Of a DNA stretch of 60,010 bases, positions 40,644 through 48,423 are shown one piece after another. The stretch is from Alphaproteobacteria bacterium. GTDB taxonomy: Bacteria > Pseudomonadota > Alphaproteobacteria > ATCC43930 > CGMCC-115725. The stretch covers positions 1 through 60,010 of the forward strand of contig JAJPHB010000110.1 of the NCBI GenBank assembly GCA_021325525.1. The letters are read 5' to 3'. The number at the start of each line of letters is the position of its first letter. The stretch's first letter is position 1. The notes under the pieces were generated by a model. It searched no databases. It worked only from the letters and a program-made list of their open reading frames with translations, and had not been told where the DNA came from. A program made the position numbers and the translations under genes.

Positions 40644-41729
40644 ATGCAGTTCGGCTTGATGACGCAAATCCAGATGCCGCGCCCTTGGACCGAGACGACG
40701 GAGCGGACGGCCTATTGGAACGCGCTCGACCAGGTCGTCGCCGCCGAAGCGGCGGGGTTCCAGTATTTCTGGATCACCGAGCAGCATTTCTTCATCGAGA
40801 TCGGCCATTGCTCCTGCCCGGACATGGTGCTGGCGGCGCTGAGCCAGCGCACCAAGACGATCCGGCTCGGCTTCGGCGTCATCCTGCTGCCGGTGCATCA
40901 TCCCTATTACGTCGCCGAGCGCGTCGCGACCTTGGATGTCCTCAGCCAGGGCCGCGCCGAGTTCGGGGTCGGGCGCGGCACCTCTCCCTACATGGTCGAG
41001 CCCCTCGGCTTCCGCCCCGAGGACGGCCGCGAGGTCGCGCGCGAGACGCTCGAAGCCGTCATCCTGATGCTCGAGCAGGAGCGCTTTCCGGGATACAAGA
41101 GCAAGCATTTCGATCTGCCGCCGCGCCACGTCGTGCCGCGCCCCGTGCAGCGGCCGCATCCGCGGCTCTGGGTCGCCGCTTCCAATCTCGAAACCTTCGA
41201 GCATGCGGGCCGGCAAGGGATGGGGGCGATCGGCGTCACGCGCAACACGCCGGCCGAGACGAAGCCCTTCATCGACGCTTACCGCGCCGCCATCCGCGGC
41301 GCCGACCGCTCGCAATTCGTCGGACGGTTCGCGAACGAGCAGGTGGGCGCCTTCGCGATGGCGTGCTGCCTCGAGGATGACCGCCTCGGCCGCGACGTCG
41401 CCTGCGCGGCGGCGCGCTGGTATTACGGCGACAACGATGCCGAGCTCAACCGGTCGCGCTTCGCGACGGCGGGCGGCGTCAGCAAGATTTCGGACAAGAT
41501 CGGCCGGCGCAGCAATGACGAGCTCATCGCCGATGCGATGGCGATCGGCGGCAATCCCGACACGGTGTGCCGGCAGGTCGAGAAATGGGCCGAGGCCGGG
41601 CTCGACCAGATGATCTTCATGCTGCAAGCGGGTCATACGAGCCACGAGCAGGTGCTGCGTTCGATCGACCTCATCGGCGAGAAGGTGATCCCGCGCTTCG
41701 GGACCGCCGATCTCGCCTTGACCGCGTGA
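40644..41729 (+). CDS. LLM-class flavin-dependent oxidoreductase
   Basis: This 361-aa protein shows the bacterial-luciferase-like TIM barrel: AEAAGFQYFWITEQHFF, AALSQRTKTIRLGFGVILLPVHHPYYVAERVATLDVLSQGRAEFGVGRG and EKWAEAGLDQMIFMLQAGHTSHEQVLRSIDLIGE. It uses FMNH2 or F420 and O2 to oxidise an organic substrate. The ATG at 40644 has GGGAGGAGG about 10 bases upstream. A LysR regulator is encoded divergently. Confidence 0.92.
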   Translation: MQFGLMTQIQMPRPWTETTERTAYWNALDQVVAAEAAGFQYFWITEQHFFIEIGHCSCPDMVLAALSQRTKTIRLGFGVILLPVHHPYYVAERVATLDVLSQGRAEFGVGRGTSPYMVEPLGFRPEDGREVARETLEAVILMLEQERFPGYKSKHFDLPPRHVVPRPVQRPHPRLWVAASNLETFEHAGRQGMGAIGVTRNTPAETKPFIDAYRAAIRGADRSQFVGRFANEQVGAFAMACCLEDDRLGRDVACAAARWYYGDNDAELNRSRFATAGGVSKISDKIGRRSNDELIADAMAIGGNPDTVCRQVEKWAEAGLDQMIFMLQAGHTSHEQVLRSIDLIGEKVIPRFGTADLALTA

Positions 41730-41743
41730 GGCGCGGCCGAGAG

Positions 41744-42331
41744 ATGCCCGAACCGGCAGCCGCATCCGGCGAGCGCTTCTGGGCCTACTCGCTCGCCGTG
41801 TACGGGAGGGAAGGTGTCGCCGCCGCCTGCATCGCGCTGCAGGACCGGCACGGGCTCGACGTTAATTTCCTGCTGCTCGGCCTCTTCGCTGGGGAGCATG
41901 GCTGCGCGCTCGGCGCGGAGGCGCTGGCGCGCCTCGACAGCTTGTCGGCGCCGTGGCGCGAGAACGTGACCGCGAAGCTGCGGGCGGTGCGCCGCTGGCT
42001 GAAGGCGCAGGGCGTGTTCCCCGCCGAAGCGGCGGCGCCGCTGCGGCAAGCCGTTCTGGCACAGGAGATCGAGGCCGAGAGGCATCAGCACCGCTTGATG
42101 GAACAGCATCTCGCGCTGGCCGAAGCCCCGGCCGACCCGGCGATCGCGGCCGGCAACCTGGCGCGCTATGTCATCCATGCCGGCGTCGCCCCGGATGCGG
42201 CCGATCTCGCCGATCTGGCGACCCTTATCGTGCAAGCGTTTCCACGCGTGGCCGCCGAGGACGCCAAGGCGATGCTCGGCCGGCATCTCCCGGCTTCCGC
42301 GCCGGCGGCGCCGCCTCTCACTCCGCACTAG
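41744..42331 (+). CDS. TIGR02444-type (DUF2390) protein
   Basis: This 195-aa helical protein opens FWAYSLAVYGREGVAAACIALQDRHGLDVNFLLLGLFAGEHG, the pattern of the TIGR02444/DUF2390 family. The rest is Ala-rich helices. Function unknown. It follows the monooxygenase by 14 bases and precedes the M24 protein by 9, so all three may share a transcript. Confidence 0.88.
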   Translation: MPEPAAASGERFWAYSLAVYGREGVAAACIALQDRHGLDVNFLLLGLFAGEHGCALGAEALARLDSLSAPWRENVTAKLRAVRRWLKAQGVFPAEAAAPLRQAVLAQEIEAERHQHRLMEQHLALAEAPADPAIAAGNLARYVIHAGVAPDAADLADLATLIVQAFPRVAAEDAKAMLGRHLPASAPAAPPLTPH

Positions 42332-42340
42332 AGGCTCCCC

Positions 42341-43495
42341 ATGTCGCGCGCCGATTTTCCGATCGCGGAATTCACGTCGCGCCTCTCGCGCGTGCGGGCG
42401 GCGATGGCGGAGGCGAGGCTCGACTGGTTCATCGCCTTCCATCCGGTCTCGATCCATTGGCTGACCGGCAGCGACGCCAAGAGCTACCAGGCCTTTCAAT
42501 GCCTCTTCATCTCGGCTGCGGATGGGCGGCGCGTCATCCTGACGCGCGAGGGCGAGCGCAACGAGTTCGAAGCGGATGCGGTGGTCGACGCCGTACATGG
42601 CTGGGGCGGCGGCGAGCCGGAGGACCCGATCGCCGCCTTCGAGCGCCTCGCCGCGGCGCTCGGCCTCGGCGGCGAGCGCGTCGGCATCGAGGTTCCGGCC
42701 TATTACCTCCACCCGCACCACTATCTCCGCATCAAGGCGATCCTCGGCGACGCGCTCGCGGCCGAGGCGACGGACCTCATCCACCGGCTGAAGCTGGTGA
42801 AATCGCCGCGCGAGCTCGACTACATCCGCGCGGCGAGCCGGATCGCCGACGCGGCGATGCGGACCTTCATCGCGGCGCTGAAGGAGGGTCGCTCGGAGCT
42901 GGAGGTCGCGGGCGAGGTCTACCGGGCGCTGCTTGCCGGCGGGAGCGGCTTGCCGGCGAGCACGCTCAACCTCGTCTCTGGCGAGCGCGCGGGCTTTAGC
43001 CATGGTGCGCCCACCGCCCGCCGTCTCCGAAGCGGCGACACCGGCAATGTCGAGTTCGGCGCCGCCTATCGGCGCTACACCGTGACGATCGGCCGGCAGT
43101 TCAGCCTCGGCCCGCCGAGTGCCCGCGTCGCGGAGCTCTACCGCATCGTGCGCGAGGCGGGCGATGCCGCCATCGCCGCGATCCGGGCGGGGGTGAAGGC
43201 TTCCGTCCCGCACGAGGCGGCGCGGTCGGTTATCGCCGCGGTCGGATACGACCGATACCGCGTCCATACGACGGGCTACGGAATAGCGCCGGGCTTCCCG
43301 CCCTCCTGGGGCGAGCCGCTGCACATGTTCAGCGGCTGCGAGGACGTGCTCGAAGCCGGGATGGTCCTCTCTGTCGAGCCGCCCATCTTCATCGGCGCCG
43401 AAAGGCTGGGCGTGCGCATCATCGACAATGTGCTCGTCACCGAGAGTGGCGTCTCGCGCCTCTCGCAACTCCCGCGCGACCTCGTCGTCGCGTGA
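42341..43495 (+). CDS. M24 creatinase/Xaa-Pro-peptidase-like protein with degenerate metal site
   Basis: This 384-aa protein has the creatinase N domain and a pita-bread C domain (KLVKSPRELDYIRAASRIADAAM and AGMVLSVEPPIFIGAERLGVRIIDNVLVTESG). Metallopeptidase members carry five ligands. Here the first two Asp positions read as NVEFGAAYRRYTVTIGRQF, the GHG-type His motif as VHTTGYGIA, and the RxED motif as RIIDN. At least three ligands are therefore altered. It resembles metal-free relatives such as creatinase or ectoine hydrolase. Hydrolysis of a C-N bond in a small guanidino or cyclic compound is likelier than peptide cleavage. Confidence 0.85.
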   Translation: MSRADFPIAEFTSRLSRVRAAMAEARLDWFIAFHPVSIHWLTGSDAKSYQAFQCLFISAADGRRVILTREGERNEFEADAVVDAVHGWGGGEPEDPIAAFERLAAALGLGGERVGIEVPAYYLHPHHYLRIKAILGDALAAEATDLIHRLKLVKSPRELDYIRAASRIADAAMRTFIAALKEGRSELEVAGEVYRALLAGGSGLPASTLNLVSGERAGFSHGAPTARRLRSGDTGNVEFGAAYRRYTVTIGRQFSLGPPSARVAELYRIVREAGDAAIAAIRAGVKASVPHEAARSVIAAVGYDRYRVHTTGYGIAPGFPPSWGEPLHMFSGCEDVLEAGMVLSVEPPIFIGAERLGVRIIDNVLVTESGVSRLSQLPRDLVVA

Positions 43496-43527
43496 TCCGG
43501 TGCGACGGCAGGCGCGGGAGGCCCTCT

Positions 43528-43644
43528 TCAGACGATCGCCTTCACCACGGTCGCGAGGATGGCGAGGAGGATGATGAGCTGAATGGCGCGCAGTTCCGCG
43601 TGAGGCGGCAAGACGGGCGTCCGGCAATCGGGGGCATGGCTCAT
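43528..43644 (-). CDS. Small membrane protein (38 aa), unknown
   Basis: A 38-codon frame encodes a polar N-terminus followed by an uninterrupted hydrophobic helix (IQLIILLAILATVV) and a short charged tail. It has a good GGGAGG site 8 bases upstream and normal codon use. Too short for similarity to decide; I regard it as a probable single-span membrane peptide. Confidence 0.5.
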   Translation of the reverse strand: MSHAPDCRTPVLPPHAELRAIQLIILLAILATVVKAIV

Positions 43645-43722
43645 GGGGGAGCCTCCCATCGGCGATGAATCAAGTCTGCGAACGCCCCAGCATCGCATTC
43701 GTTCGGCCGGGCCGAGCGTGGC

Positions 43723-44553
43723 TTATTTCGGACGATTTGGTTTATGGCGCGTGAAAGCCGCCAGCTCGGCCAGAGGCGCGCCGCTCGCGGGCGGCGCCTT
43801 GGTCGCGGCGGCGGGGCTGTCGCCGGCGCGCCGGTCGGTGCCGGCAGCGAGCAGCTTCAGCCGTTCGAGATCCTTGATGATGACGAGGTGCTTGTCGACA
43901 TAGGCGATCCGCTCGGATCGGAACCAGCGGAGCATGCGGTTGACGTGCACCACCGTCAGGCCGAGATAGTCGCCGATCTGCTGCTGCGTCAGCGGCAGAT
44001 TGTAGCTGCCGGGGATGATCAGCTCGCGCTGGCGCAGGCGCTGCTGGAAATCGAGCAGCATCATGGCGATGCGCTCGCGCGCTTCGAGCCGGCTCAGCGC
44101 CGCGGCAATGCTGTCCGACCGACGCTGCGCCTCGGAAAGAAGCCAGGCCAGGTAGACCGCCGTCGCCGGCCGCGTCATCAGGGCCGAGAGAGCGTTGCTC
44201 TCGATCGGCTGCACGGTCGCGGCGCAAGCGGTCACGACCTCGTCCGCGGAATGGTCGAGCAACGCATGTTCGATGCCGACGATGTCGCCCATCACATAGA
44301 CGCCGAGGATCGCCCGCCGGCCATCGGGGAAAAAGCGCGTCCGTATCGCCCAGCCGCGGGAGAGGCGGTAGAGAGCCGGGCTCGGGCAATCCGGCGCGAC
44401 CAGGCTCGTGCCGCCCTCGACCGCGCGCGAATTCGCCTTGAGGAAGGCGCGGCGAAGCTCGCGCTCGCCGAGGGACAGCAATTCGTAGAGCGCCGGACGG
44501 CAATTCGGGCGACGACGCGCTCTCGGTATTTCCTTGGTGAATTCCTCGGCCAT
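43723..44553 (-). CDS. Crp/Fnr-family transcriptional regulator
   Basis: This 276-aa regulator has an N-terminal cyclic-nucleotide-binding-like domain (ADCPSPALYRLSRGWAIRTRFFPDGRRAILGVYVMGDIVGIEHALL) and a C-terminal winged helix (SYNLPLTQQQIGDYLGLTVVHVNRMLRWFRSERIAYVDKH). It has none of the four N-terminal Cys residues of Fnr, so it does not sense oxygen through a cluster. The Pro/Ala-rich C-terminal tail is an extension. The ATG at 44553 is chosen because longer frames have no sense. Confidence 0.9.
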   Translation of the reverse strand: MAEEFTKEIPRARRRPNCRPALYELLSLGERELRRAFLKANSRAVEGGTSLVAPDCPSPALYRLSRGWAIRTRFFPDGRRAILGVYVMGDIVGIEHALLDHSADEVVTACAATVQPIESNALSALMTRPATAVYLAWLLSEAQRRSDSIAAALSRLEARERIAMMLLDFQQRLRQRELIIPGSYNLPLTQQQIGDYLGLTVVHVNRMLRWFRSERIAYVDKHLVIIKDLERLKLLAAGTDRRAGDSPAAATKAPPASGAPLAELAAFTRHKPNRPK

Positions 44554-44780
44554 GATGATCTGCTTCGATTCGCAAATCGCCGCGCTGCCGGCGGATCGAC
44601 GCGAGCGTGGCCAGCATATTCCGAACGCGGCGATCCCGACAGGGTTCCTTTGGAGAGATAGAGCACCGAATTCTCCAGGAGTGAAGCGCCTCACAGGTCT
44701 TCGGCGCCCGGATGTGGCAGAAGAGGAGGCGCGGCGGGCAGGGCCGCCCTGCCGCCGGCTTGCGATCGGGGAGGTGACCC

Positions 44781-44987
44781 ATGCCGTTCGACCAAGCCAA
44801 TGCGCTCACGATGCTGCTCGGCCTCTCGGCGCTGGCGCTGCTTCTGCAGCGGCCGCCAGCCCTCGACTTGCACCCGCATGCGGCCTTCGAGATCCGTGCC
44901 GTCGTCCCGTCCTGGCAGAGCTTCGCCGCGCTCAATGCCTGCACGCAGTCGGACGGAACCTTTTGCCCCGAATCCTTGGGCCCGTGA
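44781..44987 (+). CDS. Small hypothetical protein with a possible membrane segment
   Basis: This 68-aa frame follows GGGGAGGTGACCC, a strong ribosome-binding site. It has a hydrophobic stretch near the N-terminus (ALTMLLGLSALALLLQ) and no recognisable family. It lies divergent from the Crp/Fnr regulator, with about 230 bases of otherwise feature-poor sequence between them. Confidence 0.4.
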   Translation: MPFDQANALTMLLGLSALALLLQRPPALDLHPHAAFEIRAVVPSWQSFAALNACTQSDGTFCPESLGP

Positions 44988-45080
44988 GCCGGACAGCCGT
45001 TGCCGGCCGCGCAAGGCAGAATGTTCTTGATATGTTCTCGTGATGCTGATACTCTTCGCTCCTCCTCCCGGATGCTTGCC

Positions 45081-45422
45081 ATGCGCGATGCCTCGGACTC
45101 TCTCAACGCCTATCTCGGCCGCCGCTTCGGACTGAGTCTCGAGCGGCTCTTGGCCGATGCGACCGCGAAGGCGCGCTGTCTGCCCCTCGGCCCTGCCATC
45201 GAGATCGTCTGCGATCCGGTCGGCGCCTTCAGCTACGAGGATGGCGGAGCGAGCGAGCAGTATCAGGGCTTGCTCACGGTAGAGGGCGCAACCTACCGCT
45301 TCCGCTGCTCGGTCTTCACGGATGCGGGCGGCGCCCGCTACATCGAGGATCTGGGCGCGTTCGAGCCCATTCGCTGGGCGGGCAGCTCTTCGGCCTCGAG
45401 AAACGCCACCTGCCCCAAATAG
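45081..45422 (+). CDS. Hypothetical protein, overlaps PAS_5 gene at 3' end
   Basis: This 113-aa protein (ATG 45081; a start at 45072 is possible) begins MRDASDSLNAYLGRRFGLSLERLLAD and has a beta-rich C-terminal part (YQGLLTVEGATYRFRCSVFTDAGGARYIEDLGAFEPIRW). Third-position GC is high, as for real genes here. Its last 85 bases overlap the convergent PAS_5 gene. I do not recognise a family. Confidence 0.6.
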   Translation: MRDASDSLNAYLGRRFGLSLERLLADATAKARCLPLGPAIEIVCDPVGAFSYEDGGASEQYQGLLTVEGATYRFRCSVFTDAGGARYIEDLGAFEPIRWAGSSSASRNATCPK

Positions 45423-45910
45423 GGCGCGATCGTCGAATCGCCGTCGAGGGAGCCGCGCAGGACCGAGCCGTAATCGAAGGTCTGCGCCATGATCAGCATG
45501 GAGACCGCGGCGTCGTTCTCGGAAAGGGGCAGGATGATGCGGGTGGCCACGATGTCGACCGACTTCGTCGTCGTGTATTTGTTCTGGACGTAGATGGGCC
45601 GGCGGGTGTCGAAGACGAGGGAATAGTGGCCTTCGGCGACCCGGCGCCGCTCGGGCGGGATGACCTCGTCAATGAATTTGCCGGTCAGCTCCCGCCCATA
45701 GGCCTCGACGATGGCGCTGCCGGTCAGCCGATAGCGGAAGCGCCGCTCGGGCTCGATGCGCTCGACGAGCTGCAGATAGGGCAGCAGCTTGGGGATATGA
45801 ACGGGGTCGATGTCGCGGCGCCGCGGCATTCGCCGCCCGCCCCGCCGCTCCCGCCAATAGGTCCACAAGGCGGCGAGGGTCGGGTTATCGGCGATGAGCG
45901 GGGGGACCAT
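45338..45910 (-). CDS. PAS_5-type domain protein
   Basis: This 190-aa PAS_5 protein reads LAALWTYWRERRGGRRMPRRRDIDPVHIPKLLPYLQLVERIEPERRFRYRLTGSAIVEAYGRELTGKFIDEVIPPERR. It is a paralogue of the 36293 gene, with the same opening (RDIDPxxI) and output-free build. Ligand and partner unknown. It is convergent with and overlaps the preceding hypothetical gene. Confidence 0.85.
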   Translation of the reverse strand: MVPPLIADNPTLAALWTYWRERRGGRRMPRRRDIDPVHIPKLLPYLQLVERIEPERRFRYRLTGSAIVEAYGRELTGKFIDEVIPPERRRVAEGHYSLVFDTRRPIYVQNKYTTTKSVDIVATRIILPLSENDAAVSMLIMAQTFDYGSVLRGSLDGDSTIAPYLGQVAFLEAEELPAQRMGSNAPRSSM

Positions 45911-46044
45911 CGGCTCGCAATGTGATCAGCGCGGCAATCGAGCGGATACAGGTCAATCGATCCTCGGCTGTGGCCGGACCCTCGGCGTGACCGCGGCCTG
46001 CGCCGGCGCACGACGCTGGCCGCCGGCGCGCGCGGCCCGCCGGC

Positions 46045-47745
46045 TCACGCGGCGCGTACCGCGGCGATGAAGCGATCGACCTGTTGGCGCAGGCTCTCCG
46101 CATGGCCCGCAAGCGCCGTCGCGGTCGCCAGCATGTCGCCGGCGACCCGGCCGTTCTCGCTGGCGACTTGCGTCACCCCCGCGATGTTGCCGGAGACCTG
46201 GTTGGTCCCGGCGGCTGCCTGCTGAACATTGCCGGCGATCTCGCGCGTCGCCGCGCCTTGCTCCTCGATCGCCGAGGCGATCGTCGTGGCGATCTCGCTC
46301 ATCTCGTTGATCGTCGTGCCGATCCCGCGGATCGCCGTGACGACGGCGCCGGTTGTGCTCTGAATGGCGGCGATCTGCGCTGCGATGTCCTCGGTCGCCT
46401 TCGCCGTCTGGTTGGCCAGGCTTTTCACTTCCGAGGCGACGACGGCGAAGCCTTTTCCCGCCTCGCCGGCGCGCGCCGCCTCAATGGTGGCGTTGAGCGC
46501 GAGGAGGTTGGTCTGGCTCGCGATGTCGTGAATGAGCTGCACGACCTCGCCGATCCGCTGCGTCGCCTCTGCCAAGGCGGCGACGTCGCTGTCGGTCCGC
46601 TGCGCCTCCTCGACCGCCTTCTTGGCGATCTCGGCGGAGTGGACGACCTGGCGGCTGATTTCGGCGATCGACGCGTGCAGCTCTTCGGCGGCCGCCGCGA
46701 CGGTGTTGACGTTCGTCGTCGCCTGCTCGGCTGCGGCGGCGACGGCCGTCGTCTGCCGGCTCGTCTCCTCGGCGCTCGCCGAGAGCGTCTCGGCCGTCGC
46801 CTTGACGGCGCCCGCCGAGGAGGCGACGGCGCCGACCACGGCGTCGACCTCGCCGCTGAAGCCTTGGACGAGCGCGTCGAGGGCGGCGCGCTTCTCCTCT
46901 TTCGCCGCCTCTTCGCCGCGCCGTGCCGCTTCGAGCTCGTCCGCGGTGATGCTTTGCCGCTTCAGGATCTCGATCGCCTCCGCCATCTTGCCGAGCTCAT
47001 CGCGCCGGCCGAGCGCCGGGATCTCGACGGCGTAATCCTTGCCGGAGATGCGCGTCACGGCGCGGGTCATGGCGACGATCGGCGCCGCGATCATGCCGCC
47101 GAGGGTGAGCGACAGCAGGAGCGCCAGCACGGTGATGGCGGCGATCGCGGCCGCGAAGATGATGCGGCCATTCGCCATTTCCGCATCGATCCCGGCAATC
47201 TGCGCATTGCGCCGCCGCGTCAAATCCTCGCCGATCTGGCCGAGGATGGCGTTGGCGGCGGCGAATTTCTGGGCGGCGCCCGTCATCCAGCCGAGCGCCG
47301 TCGCGGCGTCGCCATCGGCCATGTCGGCGACGTTCTTGGCGGCTTTCACATAGGCGGCAAGCGCCTTGCCGAGCGCGTCGATATCGGCCGGCGCTACGCT
47401 GGCCTCGGCCATGCGCGTCTTGACCGCCGCGAACCCGTCCTCGAGCTTCTTGATGGCCGCCGTCTCGGCTTTGGCGAGGGCCGAGACTTTGGCGGCGTCC
47501 GTATCGTTCGCGGCGGTCGAGGTCAGGCGGTAGAGATCGGCGACCGTGGTCAAGGCGTCGTTCTGGAAGGCGGCGACGGCGAAGGTGCCGCTGACGATGC
47601 CGTGATTGAGGTCGTCGAGGCGCTGCTGATTGCTGCTGAGCAGAAGGTACCCGTAGGAGCCGAGCGCGATGAGCACCGCGACGACGAGTGCCGGGACCGC
47701 CGATATCTTGGTCCGCACCGCCAGGTTCTGAATGACATCTCGCAT
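46045..47745 (-). CDS. Methyl-accepting chemotaxis protein
   Basis: This 566-aa receptor has an N-terminal helix (about 16-40), a periplasmic four-helix-type domain (about 41-185), a second membrane helix (about 193-217), a HAMP domain ([26 protein letters not shown]) and the long signalling coiled coil. The conserved hairpin tip reads [51 protein letters not shown]. It passes signals to CheA/CheW. A secreted Cache protein is encoded 51 bases upstream, suggesting a functional pair. Confidence 0.94.
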   Translation of the reverse strand: MRDVIQNLAVRTKISAVPALVVAVLIALGSYGYLLLSSNQQRLDDLNHGIVSGTFAVAAFQNDALTTVADLYRLTSTAANDTDAAKVSALAKAETAAIKKLEDGFAAVKTRMAEASVAPADIDALGKALAAYVKAAKNVADMADGDAATALGWMTGAAQKFAAANAILGQIGEDLTRRRNAQIAGIDAEMANGRIIFAAAIAAITVLALLLSLTLGGMIAAPIVAMTRAVTRISGKDYAVEIPALGRRDELGKMAEAIEILKRQSITADELEAARRGEEAAKEEKRAALDALVQGFSGEVDAVVGAVASSAGAVKATAETLSASAEETSRQTTAVAAAAEQATTNVNTVAAAAEELHASIAEISRQVVHSAEIAKKAVEEAQRTDSDVAALAEATQRIGEVVQLIHDIASQTNLLALNATIEAARAGEAGKGFAVVASEVKSLANQTAKATEDIAAQIAAIQSTTGAVVTAIRGIGTTINEMSEIATTIASAIEEQGAATREIAGNVQQAAAGTNQVSGNIAGVTQVASENGRVAGDMLATATALAGHAESLRQQVDRFIAAVRAA

Positions 47746-47796
47746 GCTGCCCGCGCCCCCCGCCTGTCGAGTTCCTTCGCCCTTCGCCCGGCCGAG

Positions 47797-48249
47797 CTAG
47801 GACTTATAAATGCCGCTGCAGACTGCGGTATCGCCCAGGCGCTCGCAATACATCTGCTTCGGCTCGATCTTCTTCGTTACCGGATCGGAGAATTTATAGT
47901 CCTGCCAGAAGGATTCGTGCGTCTTGGCAAGCTCCATGCGCTCCTTGATGAAGTATTTGCCGTCGACGTCCTGCGTGTCGGCAAAGTCTTTGCCGATCAT
48001 CTTCGCGTTGGCGCCGTGCGCGAGGCATTTTCCGTCGAGCCCGTAGACGACGACATAGAGGTCGCGATCGACGAACTGGCCCTGGCGGTTGTCGATCTCC
48101 TGGTAGGCCTTCTCGGTGCCGTTCGCCTTGATGAAGGCGACGGCCTTTTTCACCATCGCCTCGGCCTCCTCGCGGCTGGCGTGCTCGCCGGCGATCGCCG
48201 TTCCGAGCATCAACGCCGTGGCGAGCGTCGTCAGAATGATCGTCTTCAT
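47797..48249 (-). CDS. Periplasmic Cache-domain protein
   Basis: This 150-aa protein has a signal peptide (MKTIILTTLATALMLGTAIA) and a single Cache fold: REEAEAMVKKAVAFIKANGTEKAYQEIDNRQGQFVDRDLYVVVYGLDGKCLAHGANAKMIGKDF, then an essential-looking YFIKERMELAK. The two Cys near the C-terminus (MYCERLGDTAVCSG) may form a disulfide. It could bind a small organic ligand in the periplasm and hand the signal to the receptor in the same operon. Confidence 0.88.
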   Translation of the reverse strand: MKTIILTTLATALMLGTAIAGEHASREEAEAMVKKAVAFIKANGTEKAYQEIDNRQGQFVDRDLYVVVYGLDGKCLAHGANAKMIGKDFADTQDVDGKYFIKERMELAKTHESFWQDYKFSDPVTKKIEPKQMYCERLGDTAVCSGIYKS

Positions 48250-48423
48250 CTGCCTTGTCCCTGTCCCGGTTTTCGAGAACAAGGCACCTCATGTAAACAA
48301 TACAAATTGAGAAATATTTAAGCGAGTTGGTGCAATCTAGGAGTGTACTCGACTTGACGATGTGCAATATAGCGGGAAACGACGGCGGTTCGAGACGGGA
48401 GGCTCAGCCGTCCTGAGTGCGCC
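48250..48423. other. AT-rich intergenic region
   Basis: This stretch of about 170 bases is markedly richer in A/T than its surroundings and lies upstream of the Cache/chemoreceptor operon, which fits a promoter region. It contains GAGT-GT-ACTC, a short inverted repeat (about 48341-48350). I could not assign a -35/-10 with confidence. Confidence 0.4.

Noticed and set aside
44733-44757. GC-rich hairpin GGCAGGG/CCCTGCC as a terminator
   Set aside because: No T-tract follows and it lies just before a ribosome-binding site; chance pairing in GC-rich DNA is likely.
46084-48321. 745-codon plus-strand open frame opposite the chemoreceptor
   Set aside because: Shadow rich in Arg, Gly and Asp; the chemoreceptor on the minus strand is unmistakable.
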